Positions 1 to 5,850 of a DNA stretch of 9,329 nt are shown piece by piece. The notes beneath the pieces were generated by a model that saw only the letters and a program-made list of their open reading frames with translations, was not told where the DNA came from and did no database searches. Source of the stretch: Paratractidigestivibacter sp963640745 (GTDB taxonomy: Bacteria > Actinomycetota > Coriobacteriia > Coriobacteriales > Atopobiaceae); NCBI GenBank assembly GCA_963640745.1, contig CAVIBB010000088.1, positions 1-9,329 of the forward strand. Reading direction: 5' to 3'. Within the stretch, counting starts at the first letter, position 1; every line of letters begins with the position of its first letter. The position numbers and the translations under genes were made by a program.

Positions 1-7
1 AAGGAGG
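1..7 (+). promoter_or_regulatory. Shine-Dalgarno site of atpE
   Basis: AAGGAGG lies 4 nt before the GTG at 12. It is a near-perfect anti-16S match and supports GTG 12 as the start of the c subunit. The reading frame stays open to the window edge, so a longer upstream start cannot be fully excluded. Confidence 0.75.
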
Positions 8-11
8 AATT

Positions 12-215
12 GTGGGAGCTCTCGGTGTCGTTGGTTATGGTCTTGGCGTTATCGGCGCTGGCATCGGCATTGGTCTGGCGGCGTCCGGCGTCGCCCAGGG
101 TATGGCGCGTCAGCCTGAGGTCCAGGGCCGCCTGTTCACGGTCTTCATCCTCGGCTCCGCTTTCGTCGAGGCACTCGCCCTCATCGGCTTCGTCGTCTCC
201 CTCATCGTCAAGTAA
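12..215 (+). CDS. atpE: F-type ATP synthase subunit c (membrane rotor ring)
   Basis: This 67-residue hydrophobic protein forms the oligomeric c-ring that carries ions through the Fo motor in the cytoplasmic membrane. Two membrane helices are visible (about residues 3-25, glycine-rich, and 42-64), joined by the conserved polar loop ARQPE (R33-Q34-P35) that contacts gamma and epsilon. The ion-binding carboxylate is E53 in FVEALALIGF, which resembles proton-type rings of Bacillus. The helix-1 position that is Gln in sodium rings (13 residues before the loop Arg) is I20, and E53 is followed by Ala rather than Ser/Thr, so proton coupling is inferred. The GTG start is chosen from the strong ribosome site just before it. 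The protein is slightly shorter than the usual 70-80 residues. It is followed by atpF after 43 nt. Confidence 0.93.
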   Translation: MGALGVVGYGLGVIGAGIGIGLAASGVAQGMARQPEVQGRLFTVFILGSAFVEALALIGFVVSLIVK

Positions 216-248
216 AGACGATTCGCGAGACACGACGAAACCCCTAAT

Positions 249-253
249 GGAGG
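249..253 (+). promoter_or_regulatory. Shine-Dalgarno site that sets the atpF start
   Basis: GGAGG sits 5 nt before ATG 259 and overlaps the alternative in-frame ATG at 247. Its spacing favours ATG 259 as the true start of subunit b. Confidence 0.7.
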
Positions 254-258
254 CAATT

Positions 259-861
259 ATGAAGAGCACTACCAGAGGCCAGATCACGTGCGCCGCCGCG
301 GCAGCAGCCGTCGTCGTCGCCGCGTGCCCGGCCCCCGCGCTGGCGGAGGAGGCGGTCGGGGCTGACATCCTCATCCCCAAGGTCGCCGAGTTCGTGCCGG
401 CGCTTATCGCCTTCCTCATCATCTGGATCGTGCTGGCCAAGCTCGTTTGGCCGCAGGTCCTCTCGATGATGGACAAGCGCCAGGAGAAGATTCAGGAGGA
501 CCTCGACGCCGCCGAGAAGTCGCGCCTTGAGGCCGCCGATTCTGCCAAGTCCTATGAGCAGAAGATCGTCGACGCCCACAAGCAGGCCGATGAGATCATC
601 TCGAAGGCAAAGAAGGAGGCCGAGGAGGAGCGCTCCGCGATTCTCGCCAAGGCCCAGAAGGAGGCCGCCGACGTCATCGCCAAGGCTCACGGCGCCGTGG
701 ACTCCGAGCGTCACAAGGCCATGATCGAGCTCTCCGGCTCCGTCGTCGACCTCTCCGTCGAGATCGCGACCAAGATCATCGGCAACGATCTCTCCGCCGA
801 TCAGCAGCGCAAGCTCGCTGAGAAGTACCTCGCGGAAGTGGGCACACCTGATGGCGAGTAA
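259..861 (+). CDS. atpF: F-type ATP synthase subunit b (peripheral stalk)
   Basis: Subunit b links the membrane a/c sector to delta and the alpha3beta3 head as the stator. The 200-residue protein has a membrane helix at about 44-62 (FVPALIAFLIIWIVLAK), then the typical RQEKI segment (74-78) and a long charged, Ala/Lys/Glu-rich coiled-coil helix to about 155. The C-terminal delta-binding part follows. Unusually, the first 30 residues look like a secretion signal: basic start, hydrophobic Ala/Val run 12-22, a lipobox-like V20-A-A-C23, and an A27-L-A29 signal peptidase I-like site. The mature chain may therefore be lipid-anchored at C23 or cleaved after A29. ATG 259 is chosen for its ribosome site; ATG 247 would add four residues. 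Its end overlaps atpH by 11 nt. Confidence 0.93.
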   Translation: MKSTTRGQITCAAAAAAVVVAACPAPALAEEAVGADILIPKVAEFVPALIAFLIIWIVLAKLVWPQVLSMMDKRQEKIQEDLDAAEKSRLEAADSAKSYEQKIVDAHKQADEIISKAKKEAEEERSAILAKAQKEAADVIAKAHGAVDSERHKAMIELSGSVVDLSVEIATKIIGNDLSADQQRKLAEKYLAEVGTPDGE

Positions 862-1321
862 CCGCAGCGAGGCCGAGAAGGTCGAGGCATACACCAGGGC
901 GCTTCTCGAGGCCGCCCGCGGCGAGGGTCGCGCCAACGCCGACCTCGTGCAGTGGCAGCACGCCCGCAAGTTCTCGCCCGAGGTTCTCGAGACCCTGGCT
1001 GCCATGCAGAAGGAGGATGACCTCCACCTCATCGAGGAGGTCTCCAAGCAGTACAAGGAGCTTCTCGATAACGAGGACAAGACCGTCAGCGTGACCGTGA
1101 CCACCGCGGTCCCCATGGACGACGATCTGCGCGCTAAGGTCAAGGCTAAGGCCGAAAAGGACCTTAACGCACCGGTTTACCTGGTCGAGCGCGTTGATCC
1201 GTCCATCATCGGCGGCATCATGCTCGAGCAGCGCGGCAAGCGTTACGACGCCTCCGTGCGAGCTCAGCTCTCGAACATCAGGAAGAAGCTCTCCTCTTCG
1301 TTCAACGGAGGTGAGGAATAA
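851..1321 (+). CDS. atpH: F-type ATP synthase subunit delta (stator, short form)
   Basis: Delta caps the F1 head and joins the alpha N-termini to subunit b. The C-terminal part is clear: RVDPSIIGGIMLEQRGKRYD (114-133) followed by SVRAQLSNIRKKL, matching the family's conserved GG/R...D-SVR-L block. The N-terminal helix is also recognisable (VEAYTRALLEAA, 11-22). At 156 residues it is about 20 shorter than usual. By eye the shortfall lies in the middle of the N-terminal helical domain, about 30 residues against E. coli delta, suggesting that one or two of the six helices are missing. The start ATG 851 lies inside the 3' end of atpF, with only a weak purine stretch upstream, so translation is probably coupled. 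Delta is a separate gene, not fused to b as in mycobacteria. Confidence 0.9.
   Translation: MASNRSEAEKVEAYTRALLEAARGEGRANADLVQWQHARKFSPEVLETLAAMQKEDDLHLIEEVSKQYKELLDNEDKTVSVTVTTAVPMDDDLRAKVKAKAEKDLNAPVYLVERVDPSIIGGIMLEQRGKRYDASVRAQLSNIRKKLSSSFNGGEE
1307..1314 (+). promoter_or_regulatory. Perfect Shine-Dalgarno site of atpA
   Basis: GGAGGTGA is a full 8-nt complement to the 16S rRNA tail, 7 nt before the GTG at 1322. It lies inside the last codons of atpH and selects a GTG start that directly follows the atpH stop codon. Confidence 0.8.
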
Positions 1322-2977
1322 GTGACGACTGAAGAAACCATCAGCTCCCAGAAGATTCTGGAGACCCTGCGCTCGAACCTGAGCGCCATCAACGCGACCG
1401 TCGACCACCAGGAGGCGTCCGTGGTCACCGCCGTCGGCGACGGTATCGCCCACGTCTCGGGCCTTAAGACCGCCATGGCCGGCGAGCTTCTTAAGTTCAC
1501 GAGCTCCAAGACCGGTGCCGACGTTTACGGCCTGGCCCAGAACCTGGACCGTGACGAGGTCGGCGCCGTTCTGTTCGGCGACGTCGAGGACATCAAGGAA
1601 GGCGACGAGTGCCGCACGACCGGTCGCGTCATGGATATCCCCGTCGGCCACAACATGCTCGGCCGCGTCGTCAACCCGCTCGGCCAGCCCATCGACGGCC
1701 TCGGCCCCATCCCGACGACGCACCGTCGCCCCATCGAGTTCAAGGCCCCCGGCATCATGGAGCGCCAGCCCGTCTGCGAGCCGGTTCAGACCGGTCTTCT
1801 CGCCATCGACGCCATGGTGCCCATTGGCCGCGGCCAGCGTGAGCTCATCATCGGCGACCGCAAGACCGGCAAGACCGCCATCGCCATCGACGCTATCGTC
1901 AACCAGGCGAAGACGGACATGATCTGCATCTACGTGGCCATTGGCCAGAAGGCCTCCACGGTCGCGGGCATCCGCGAGCAGCTCTCGCAGCACGGCGTGC
2001 TCGACAAGACCGTCATCGTCGCCGCTACCGCCGCGGACTCCGCTCCGCTGCAGTACATCGCTCCGATGGCCGGCGCCGCGATCGGCGAGTACTTCATGTA
2101 CAACGACGAGAACGGCAACCCCGCCGACGAGACCCACCCCGGCGGCCACGCCCTCGTCATCTACGACGACCTGTCCAAGCAGGCCGTGGCCTACCGTCAG
2201 ATGTCGCTTACCCTGCAGCGCCCGCCTGGACGCGAGGCTTACCCTGGCGACATCTTCTACCTGCACTCTCGCCTGCTCGAGCGTGCCTGCAAGCTGTCCG
2301 ACGCCAACGGCGGCGGCTCCCTTACGGCGCTCCCGATCATCGAGACCCAGGAAGGCGACGTCTCGGCTTACATTCCGACCAACGTCATCTCCATTACCGA
2401 TGGCCAGATCTACCTGCAGTCCAACCTCTTCTTCCAGGGCCAGCGCCCGGCAGTCGACGTGGGCATCTCGGTGTCGCGAGTCGGCGGCGCCGCTCAGGTC
2501 AAGGCCATGAAGCAGGTCTCGGGCACCCTTCGACTCGACCTTGCCTCCTACCGCGAGAAGCAGGCCTTCTCGCAGTTCGGCAGCGACCTCGACGCGACCA
2601 CCCAGTACCAGCTCAACCACGGCGCCCACATGATGGAGCTCCTCAAGCAGCACCGCTACTCGGCGCTCGACGTCCGCGACCAGATCATCGCGATCTTCGC
2701 GGCCAAGGAGGACTTCCTCGACGACGTCGACCTCGATCACGTCACGCTCTTCCGTGATCAGCTCGCCAAGTACATGGCCGAGCGTCACCCTGCTCTTCGC
2801 AACTCGCTCGTCGAGGGCGGCCTCGACGAGGACAAGCAGTCCCGACTCAAGATTCACATCGAGCACTTCAAGCAGGAGTTCCTGCTGGAGCACCCGAACA
2901 AGAAGTCGGCGACTGACGTCGAGGACGCGGCTGAGCAGACCGTCCAGCCGGATTCCACCAAGAAGGGCCAGGAGTAG
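1322..2977 (+). CDS. atpA: F-type ATP synthase subunit alpha
   Basis: Alpha carries the non-catalytic nucleotide sites and supplies the arginine finger to the catalytic site on beta. In order there is an N-terminal beta-barrel (about 30-100), then the P-loop GDRKTGKT (178-185). The Walker B region ALVIYDD follows (277-283), then RPPGREAYPGD (300-310), and the signature PAVDVGISVSR (376-386) with arginine finger R386. The helical C-terminal domain completes the fold. At 551 residues it is about 40 longer than E. coli alpha. The extra length is an insertion of roughly 12 residues before Walker B (about 259-275) and a polar, charged tail of about 30 residues (522-551). The usual Gln of the P-loop is Lys (K181). 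The GTG start follows the atpH stop directly and has a perfect ribosome site. Confidence 0.98.
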   Translation: MTTEETISSQKILETLRSNLSAINATVDHQEASVVTAVGDGIAHVSGLKTAMAGELLKFTSSKTGADVYGLAQNLDRDEVGAVLFGDVEDIKEGDECRTTGRVMDIPVGHNMLGRVVNPLGQPIDGLGPIPTTHRRPIEFKAPGIMERQPVCEPVQTGLLAIDAMVPIGRGQRELIIGDRKTGKTAIAIDAIVNQAKTDMICIYVAIGQKASTVAGIREQLSQHGVLDKTVIVAATAADSAPLQYIAPMAGAAIGEYFMYNDENGNPADETHPGGHALVIYDDLSKQAVAYRQMSLTLQRPPGREAYPGDIFYLHSRLLERACKLSDANGGGSLTALPIIETQEGDVSAYIPTNVISITDGQIYLQSNLFFQGQRPAVDVGISVSRVGGAAQVKAMKQVSGTLRLDLASYREKQAFSQFGSDLDATTQYQLNHGAHMMELLKQHRYSALDVRDQIIAIFAAKEDFLDDVDLDHVTLFRDQLAKYMAERHPALRNSLVEGGLDEDKQSRLKIHIEHFKQEFLLEHPNKKSATDVEDAAEQTVQPDSTKKGQE

Positions 2978-2984
2978 GCACACA

Positions 2985-3899
2985 ATGGCAAACCTTCGCG
3001 AACTATCGAGGCGCATGAGCTCCATCAAGAGCACCATGCAGATCACCCGCACGATGGAGATGATCTCCACGGCGAAGATCCGCAAGGCGCTCGATCGGGC
3101 CGAGCAGGCTGAGCCCTACAAGGACGCAGTCACGCGCATGCTTGCCAACGTGGCCAGCGCCGGTTTCGACGCCTCTCAGCCCCTGCTTGCCAAGCACGCG
3201 GAAGAGAAGCACGTCCTGTTCATTCTCGTCGCTTCCGACCGCGGCCTGGCCGGCGCGTTCAACGTCGGTCCTCAGCGTCAGGTCGAGCACGAGATGGAGC
3301 TTCTTGCAAAGAAGGGCGTCAAGTCGAGCGTCATCACCTGCGGCCGCAAGCCCACGGAGTACTTCTCTCACCGCAAGGCGAAGCCCGTCATGTCCTTCGT
3401 CGGCATCTCTTCCGACCCCAACATGGACGAGGCGGACCGTATCGCCTCGTACGTGATGGAGGGCTATTCCCGCGGCGACATCGATCGCGTCGTGCTGGTC
3501 TATTGGCACGCGAAGAACCGCGTCGAGCAGACCCAGGTCACCGAGCATCTCCTGCCCATCAGCAAAGAGCAGCTCACGATGCCCAACAAGCCGCGTACCG
3601 CCGAGGCCCTCTCTACCATTGAGGGCCAGGAGTACACGGACTTCGCGTTCGACCCCTCGCCGGAGGAGGTGCTGGGGCAGCTGCTCCCGGCCTACTTCCG
3701 CACGGTCATCTTCCACGCGCTTCTTGACTCGGCGGCTGCGGAGCACGGCGCTCGCCGTCGCGCCATGCAGTCGGCGACCGACAACGCCAACGAGGTTCTC
3801 GGCAACCTGAGCCGCACGTACAACCGCACGCGCCAGGGCGCCATCACCACCGAGCTCACCGAGATTATCGGCGGCGCATCCGCATTGGAGAACAACTAA
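2985..3899 (+). CDS. atpG: F-type ATP synthase subunit gamma (central shaft)
   Basis: Gamma is the rotating shaft inside the alpha3beta3 head; it couples c-ring rotation to ATP synthesis. The 304-residue protein has the N-terminal coiled-coil helix with the family motif MQITRTMEMISTAKIRK (18-34). It also has the core motif SDRGLAGAFN (84-93) and the conserved C-terminal helix with MQSATDNANEVL (261-272) and ARQ-like TRQGAITTELTEIIGGA (282-298). It is about 17 residues longer than E. coli gamma, mainly through a polar stretch near 193-218 before the conserved F-DP segment. ATG 2985 lies 7 nt after the atpA stop with AGGAG at 2970-2974. Its stop overlaps the atpD start as TAATG. Confidence 0.97.
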   Translation: MANLRELSRRMSSIKSTMQITRTMEMISTAKIRKALDRAEQAEPYKDAVTRMLANVASAGFDASQPLLAKHAEEKHVLFILVASDRGLAGAFNVGPQRQVEHEMELLAKKGVKSSVITCGRKPTEYFSHRKAKPVMSFVGISSDPNMDEADRIASYVMEGYSRGDIDRVVLVYWHAKNRVEQTQVTEHLLPISKEQLTMPNKPRTAEALSTIEGQEYTDFAFDPSPEEVLGQLLPAYFRTVIFHALLDSAAAEHGARRRAMQSATDNANEVLGNLSRTYNRTRQGAITTELTEIIGGASALENN

Positions 3900-5380
3900 T
3901 GTCAGAAAACAACAACGAGCAGCGTACCGCCCTCGAAGAGGCCGCTTACCACAAGCTCAACAAGAGCGTGGGAGTCGGTCGCATCGTCCGTGTCGTCGGT
4001 CCTGTCGTCGACGTTAAGTTCGATGGCCAGGTCCCGGGCATCTACACGGCGCTCGAGGTCGACGGCGACACCCCCATGGGCCACGTCAACGCTATCCTCG
4101 AGGTCGAGTCCGAGCTCGAGGGCGGCGTCGTCCGAACCGTGGCCATGTCCTCCACCGACGGCCTTACCCGCGGTCTTCCGGTCCACGACACCGGCAAGCC
4201 CATGATGATGCCCGTCGGCCCTTCCACCCTCGGCCGCGTCTGGAACGTCATGGGCCAGCCCGTCGACGGCGGCGAGGTCCCCGAGGACGTTTCTTACTAC
4301 CCGATTCACCACCCGGCTCCCGCGTTCGATGAGCTGACCACCCAGACCGAGATCTTCGAGACCGGCATCAAGGCCATCGACCTTCTCGAGCCCTACGTCC
4401 GAGGCGGCAAGACCGGCCTCTTCGGCGGCGCCGGCGTCGGCAAGACCGTTCTGATCCAGGAGCTCATCAACAACCTCGCCCAGGAGCACGGCGGCACCTC
4501 CGTGTTCACCGGCGTCGGCGAGCGCACCCGTGAGGGCACCGACCTCTACCTCGAGATGACCGAGTCCGGCGTCATCAACAAGACCTGTCTGGTCTACGGC
4601 CAGATGAACGAGCCGCCCGGAGCCCGTATGCGCGTGGCCCTCTCCGGCCTCACCACCGCGGAGTACTTCCGCGACCAGGGCCAGGACGTCCTGCTCTTCA
4701 TCGACAACATCTTCCGTTTCTCGCAGGCAGGCTCCGAGGTTTCCGCACTTCTTGGCCGCATTCCGTCCGCCGTCGGTTACCAGCCCACCCTGGCCACCGA
4801 GATGGGCGAGCTCCAGGAGCGCATCACCTCGACCAAGGAGGGTTCCATCACCTCCGTCCAGGCCGTCTACGTCCCTGCCGACGACCTGACCGACCCGGCG
4901 CCCGCCACCACGTTCACGCACCTCGACGCCACCACGGTTCTGTCGCGCTCCATTACCGAGCTCGGCATCTACCCGGCCGTCGACCCGCTGGCCTCCTCCA
5001 GCTCCGCTCTCGACCCGACCATCGTCGGTGAGGAGCACTACCGCGTGGCTATGGCCGTCCAGGAGACCCTGCAGGAGTACTCCGACCTCCAGGACATCAT
5101 CGCCATCCTCGGTATGGACGAGCTCTCTGAGGAGCAGCAGAACGTCGTTGCCCGTGCCCGTAAGATCCAGCAGTTCCTCTCGCAGTCGTTCCACGTTGCC
5201 GAGAAGTTCACCGGCAACCCCGGCTGCTACTGCACCATCCAGGACACGGTCCGTTCTTTCGGCGAGATCGTCGACGGCAAGTGCGACGATCTTCCCGAGC
5301 AGGCCTTCCGTTACGCCGGCACCATCGAGGACGTGCGCGAGCGCGCCGCAAAGATGGCAGCCGACGACTCGCAGAACTAG
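3899..5380 (+). CDS. atpD: F-type ATP synthase subunit beta (catalytic)
   Basis: Beta is the catalytic subunit for ATP synthesis and hydrolysis. The 493-residue protein has an N-terminal extension of about 24 polar residues, then the barrel beginning VGRIVRVVGPVVDVKF. The P-loop GGAGVGKT is at 176-183 (K182), with catalytic glutamate and following arginine in GVGERTREG (E208, R209). Walker B is VLLFIDN (D269), and the adenine-pocket tyrosine is Y358 in the signature PAVDPLASSS (359-368). Catalytic residues are intact. Oddities are Ser369 where an Arg nearly always follows the signature, Met385 in HYRVAM where most have Arg, and DELSEEQ (407-413) for the coupling loop DELSEED. GGAG at 3887-3890 precedes the start, and TAATG overlap with atpG implies coupled translation. 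Confidence 0.98.
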   Translation: MSENNNEQRTALEEAAYHKLNKSVGVGRIVRVVGPVVDVKFDGQVPGIYTALEVDGDTPMGHVNAILEVESELEGGVVRTVAMSSTDGLTRGLPVHDTGKPMMMPVGPSTLGRVWNVMGQPVDGGEVPEDVSYYPIHHPAPAFDELTTQTEIFETGIKAIDLLEPYVRGGKTGLFGGAGVGKTVLIQELINNLAQEHGGTSVFTGVGERTREGTDLYLEMTESGVINKTCLVYGQMNEPPGARMRVALSGLTTAEYFRDQGQDVLLFIDNIFRFSQAGSEVSALLGRIPSAVGYQPTLATEMGELQERITSTKEGSITSVQAVYVPADDLTDPAPATTFTHLDATTVLSRSITELGIYPAVDPLASSSSALDPTIVGEEHYRVAMAVQETLQEYSDLQDIIAILGMDELSEEQQNVVARARKIQQFLSQSFHVAEKFTGNPGCYCTIQDTVRSFGEIVDGKCDDLPEQAFRYAGTIEDVRERAAKMAADDSQN

Positions 5381-5387
5381 GTAAGCA

Positions 5388-5798
5388 ATGGCTGAGCTGA
5401 ACGTACAGTTCGTGCGCCCCGACCGGGCCCTCTATGAGGGCCCGGCGGCCAGCCTTGTGCTCGTCACCTACGCTGGCGAGCTGGGTGTTTATCCCGGCCA
5501 CGCCGCGGAGATCGTCGCTTTGGGCGACGGCGTGGTTCGCATGAGGCTCACCGAGGCCGACGGTGGCGGCGAGAAGGCCGTGGTCGTCTCCGGCGGCTAC
5601 GCCGAGATCGATCACGACCAGGTCATCATCCTGGCCGATCACGCCCGTCTCACCGACGACATCGACGTCGACGTTGTTCGCCGCACGCGCGACGAGTCCA
5701 TCGATCTTCTCGACAAGTGTGCCGAGGGTGACCACCGCCGCGCGTACTACGAGAACAAAATCAATTGGTGTAACCTTCTGTTGAAGCAGGCCATGTAA
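5388..5798 (+). CDS. atpC: F-type ATP synthase subunit epsilon
   Basis: Epsilon binds gamma and the c-ring and can restrain ATP hydrolysis through its C-terminal helices. The 136-residue protein has the N-terminal beta-sandwich with the family hallmark GELGVYPGHA (30-39) and VVVSGGYAEI (65-74). The two-helix C-terminal region (about 91-136) ends LLLKQAM. The segment that in Bacillus-type epsilon forms the ATP-binding I/L-D-x-x-R-A motif reads VDVVRR here (94-99), so ATP sensing is uncertain. Length is normal. The gene begins 7 nt after the atpD stop with only a weak ribosome site (AGGT at 5379-5382), as expected for a coupled gene, and it is the last atp gene of the operon. Confidence 0.95.
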   Translation: MAELNVQFVRPDRALYEGPAASLVLVTYAGELGVYPGHAAEIVALGDGVVRMRLTEADGGGEKAVVVSGGYAEIDHDQVIILADHARLTDDIDVDVVRRTRDESIDLLDKCAEGDHRRAYYENKINWCNLLLKQAM

Positions 5799-5825
5799 GC
5801 TAATAGCGGCTTGTTGGCTTTTAGC
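5799..5825 (+). other. Stem-loop between atpC and murA
   Basis: Directly after the atpC stop, GCTAATAGC (5799-5807) can pair with GCTTTTAGC (5817-5825), 8 of 9 positions, around a 9-nt loop. No T-run follows, so it is not a classic terminator. It could be an RNA-processing or stability element that separates expression of the atp genes from murA. This is an inference from the pairing only. Confidence 0.4.
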
Positions 5826-5841
5826 GGTCTTCAGCGGATTC

Positions 5842-5847
5842 GGAGGG
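5842..5847 (+). promoter_or_regulatory. Shine-Dalgarno site of murA
   Basis: GGAGGG lies 3-4 nt before ATG 5851 and supports that start. No convincing -35/-10 pair is seen in the 52-nt gap, so murA may be read from the atp transcript. Confidence 0.65.
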
Positions 5848-5850
5848 TTC

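Noticed and set aside
10..258. Upstream in-frame extension of atpF from a TTG at 10
   Set aside because: It overlaps atpE in another frame, is Ser/Arg-rich nonsense sequence, and ATG 259 has its own well-spaced ribosome site.
776..3085. Very long open frame (769 codons) on the minus strand opposite atpA/atpH
   Set aside because: It is antisense to well-identified genes, has low-complexity Asp/Val/Leu/Gly/Arg composition typical of shadows in high-GC DNA, and shows no recognisable domain.
3902..5194. 430-codon minus-strand open frame opposite atpD
   Set aside because: It is a high-GC shadow of a strongly conserved coding gene, with repetitive Gly/Asp/Val/Leu content and no motif.
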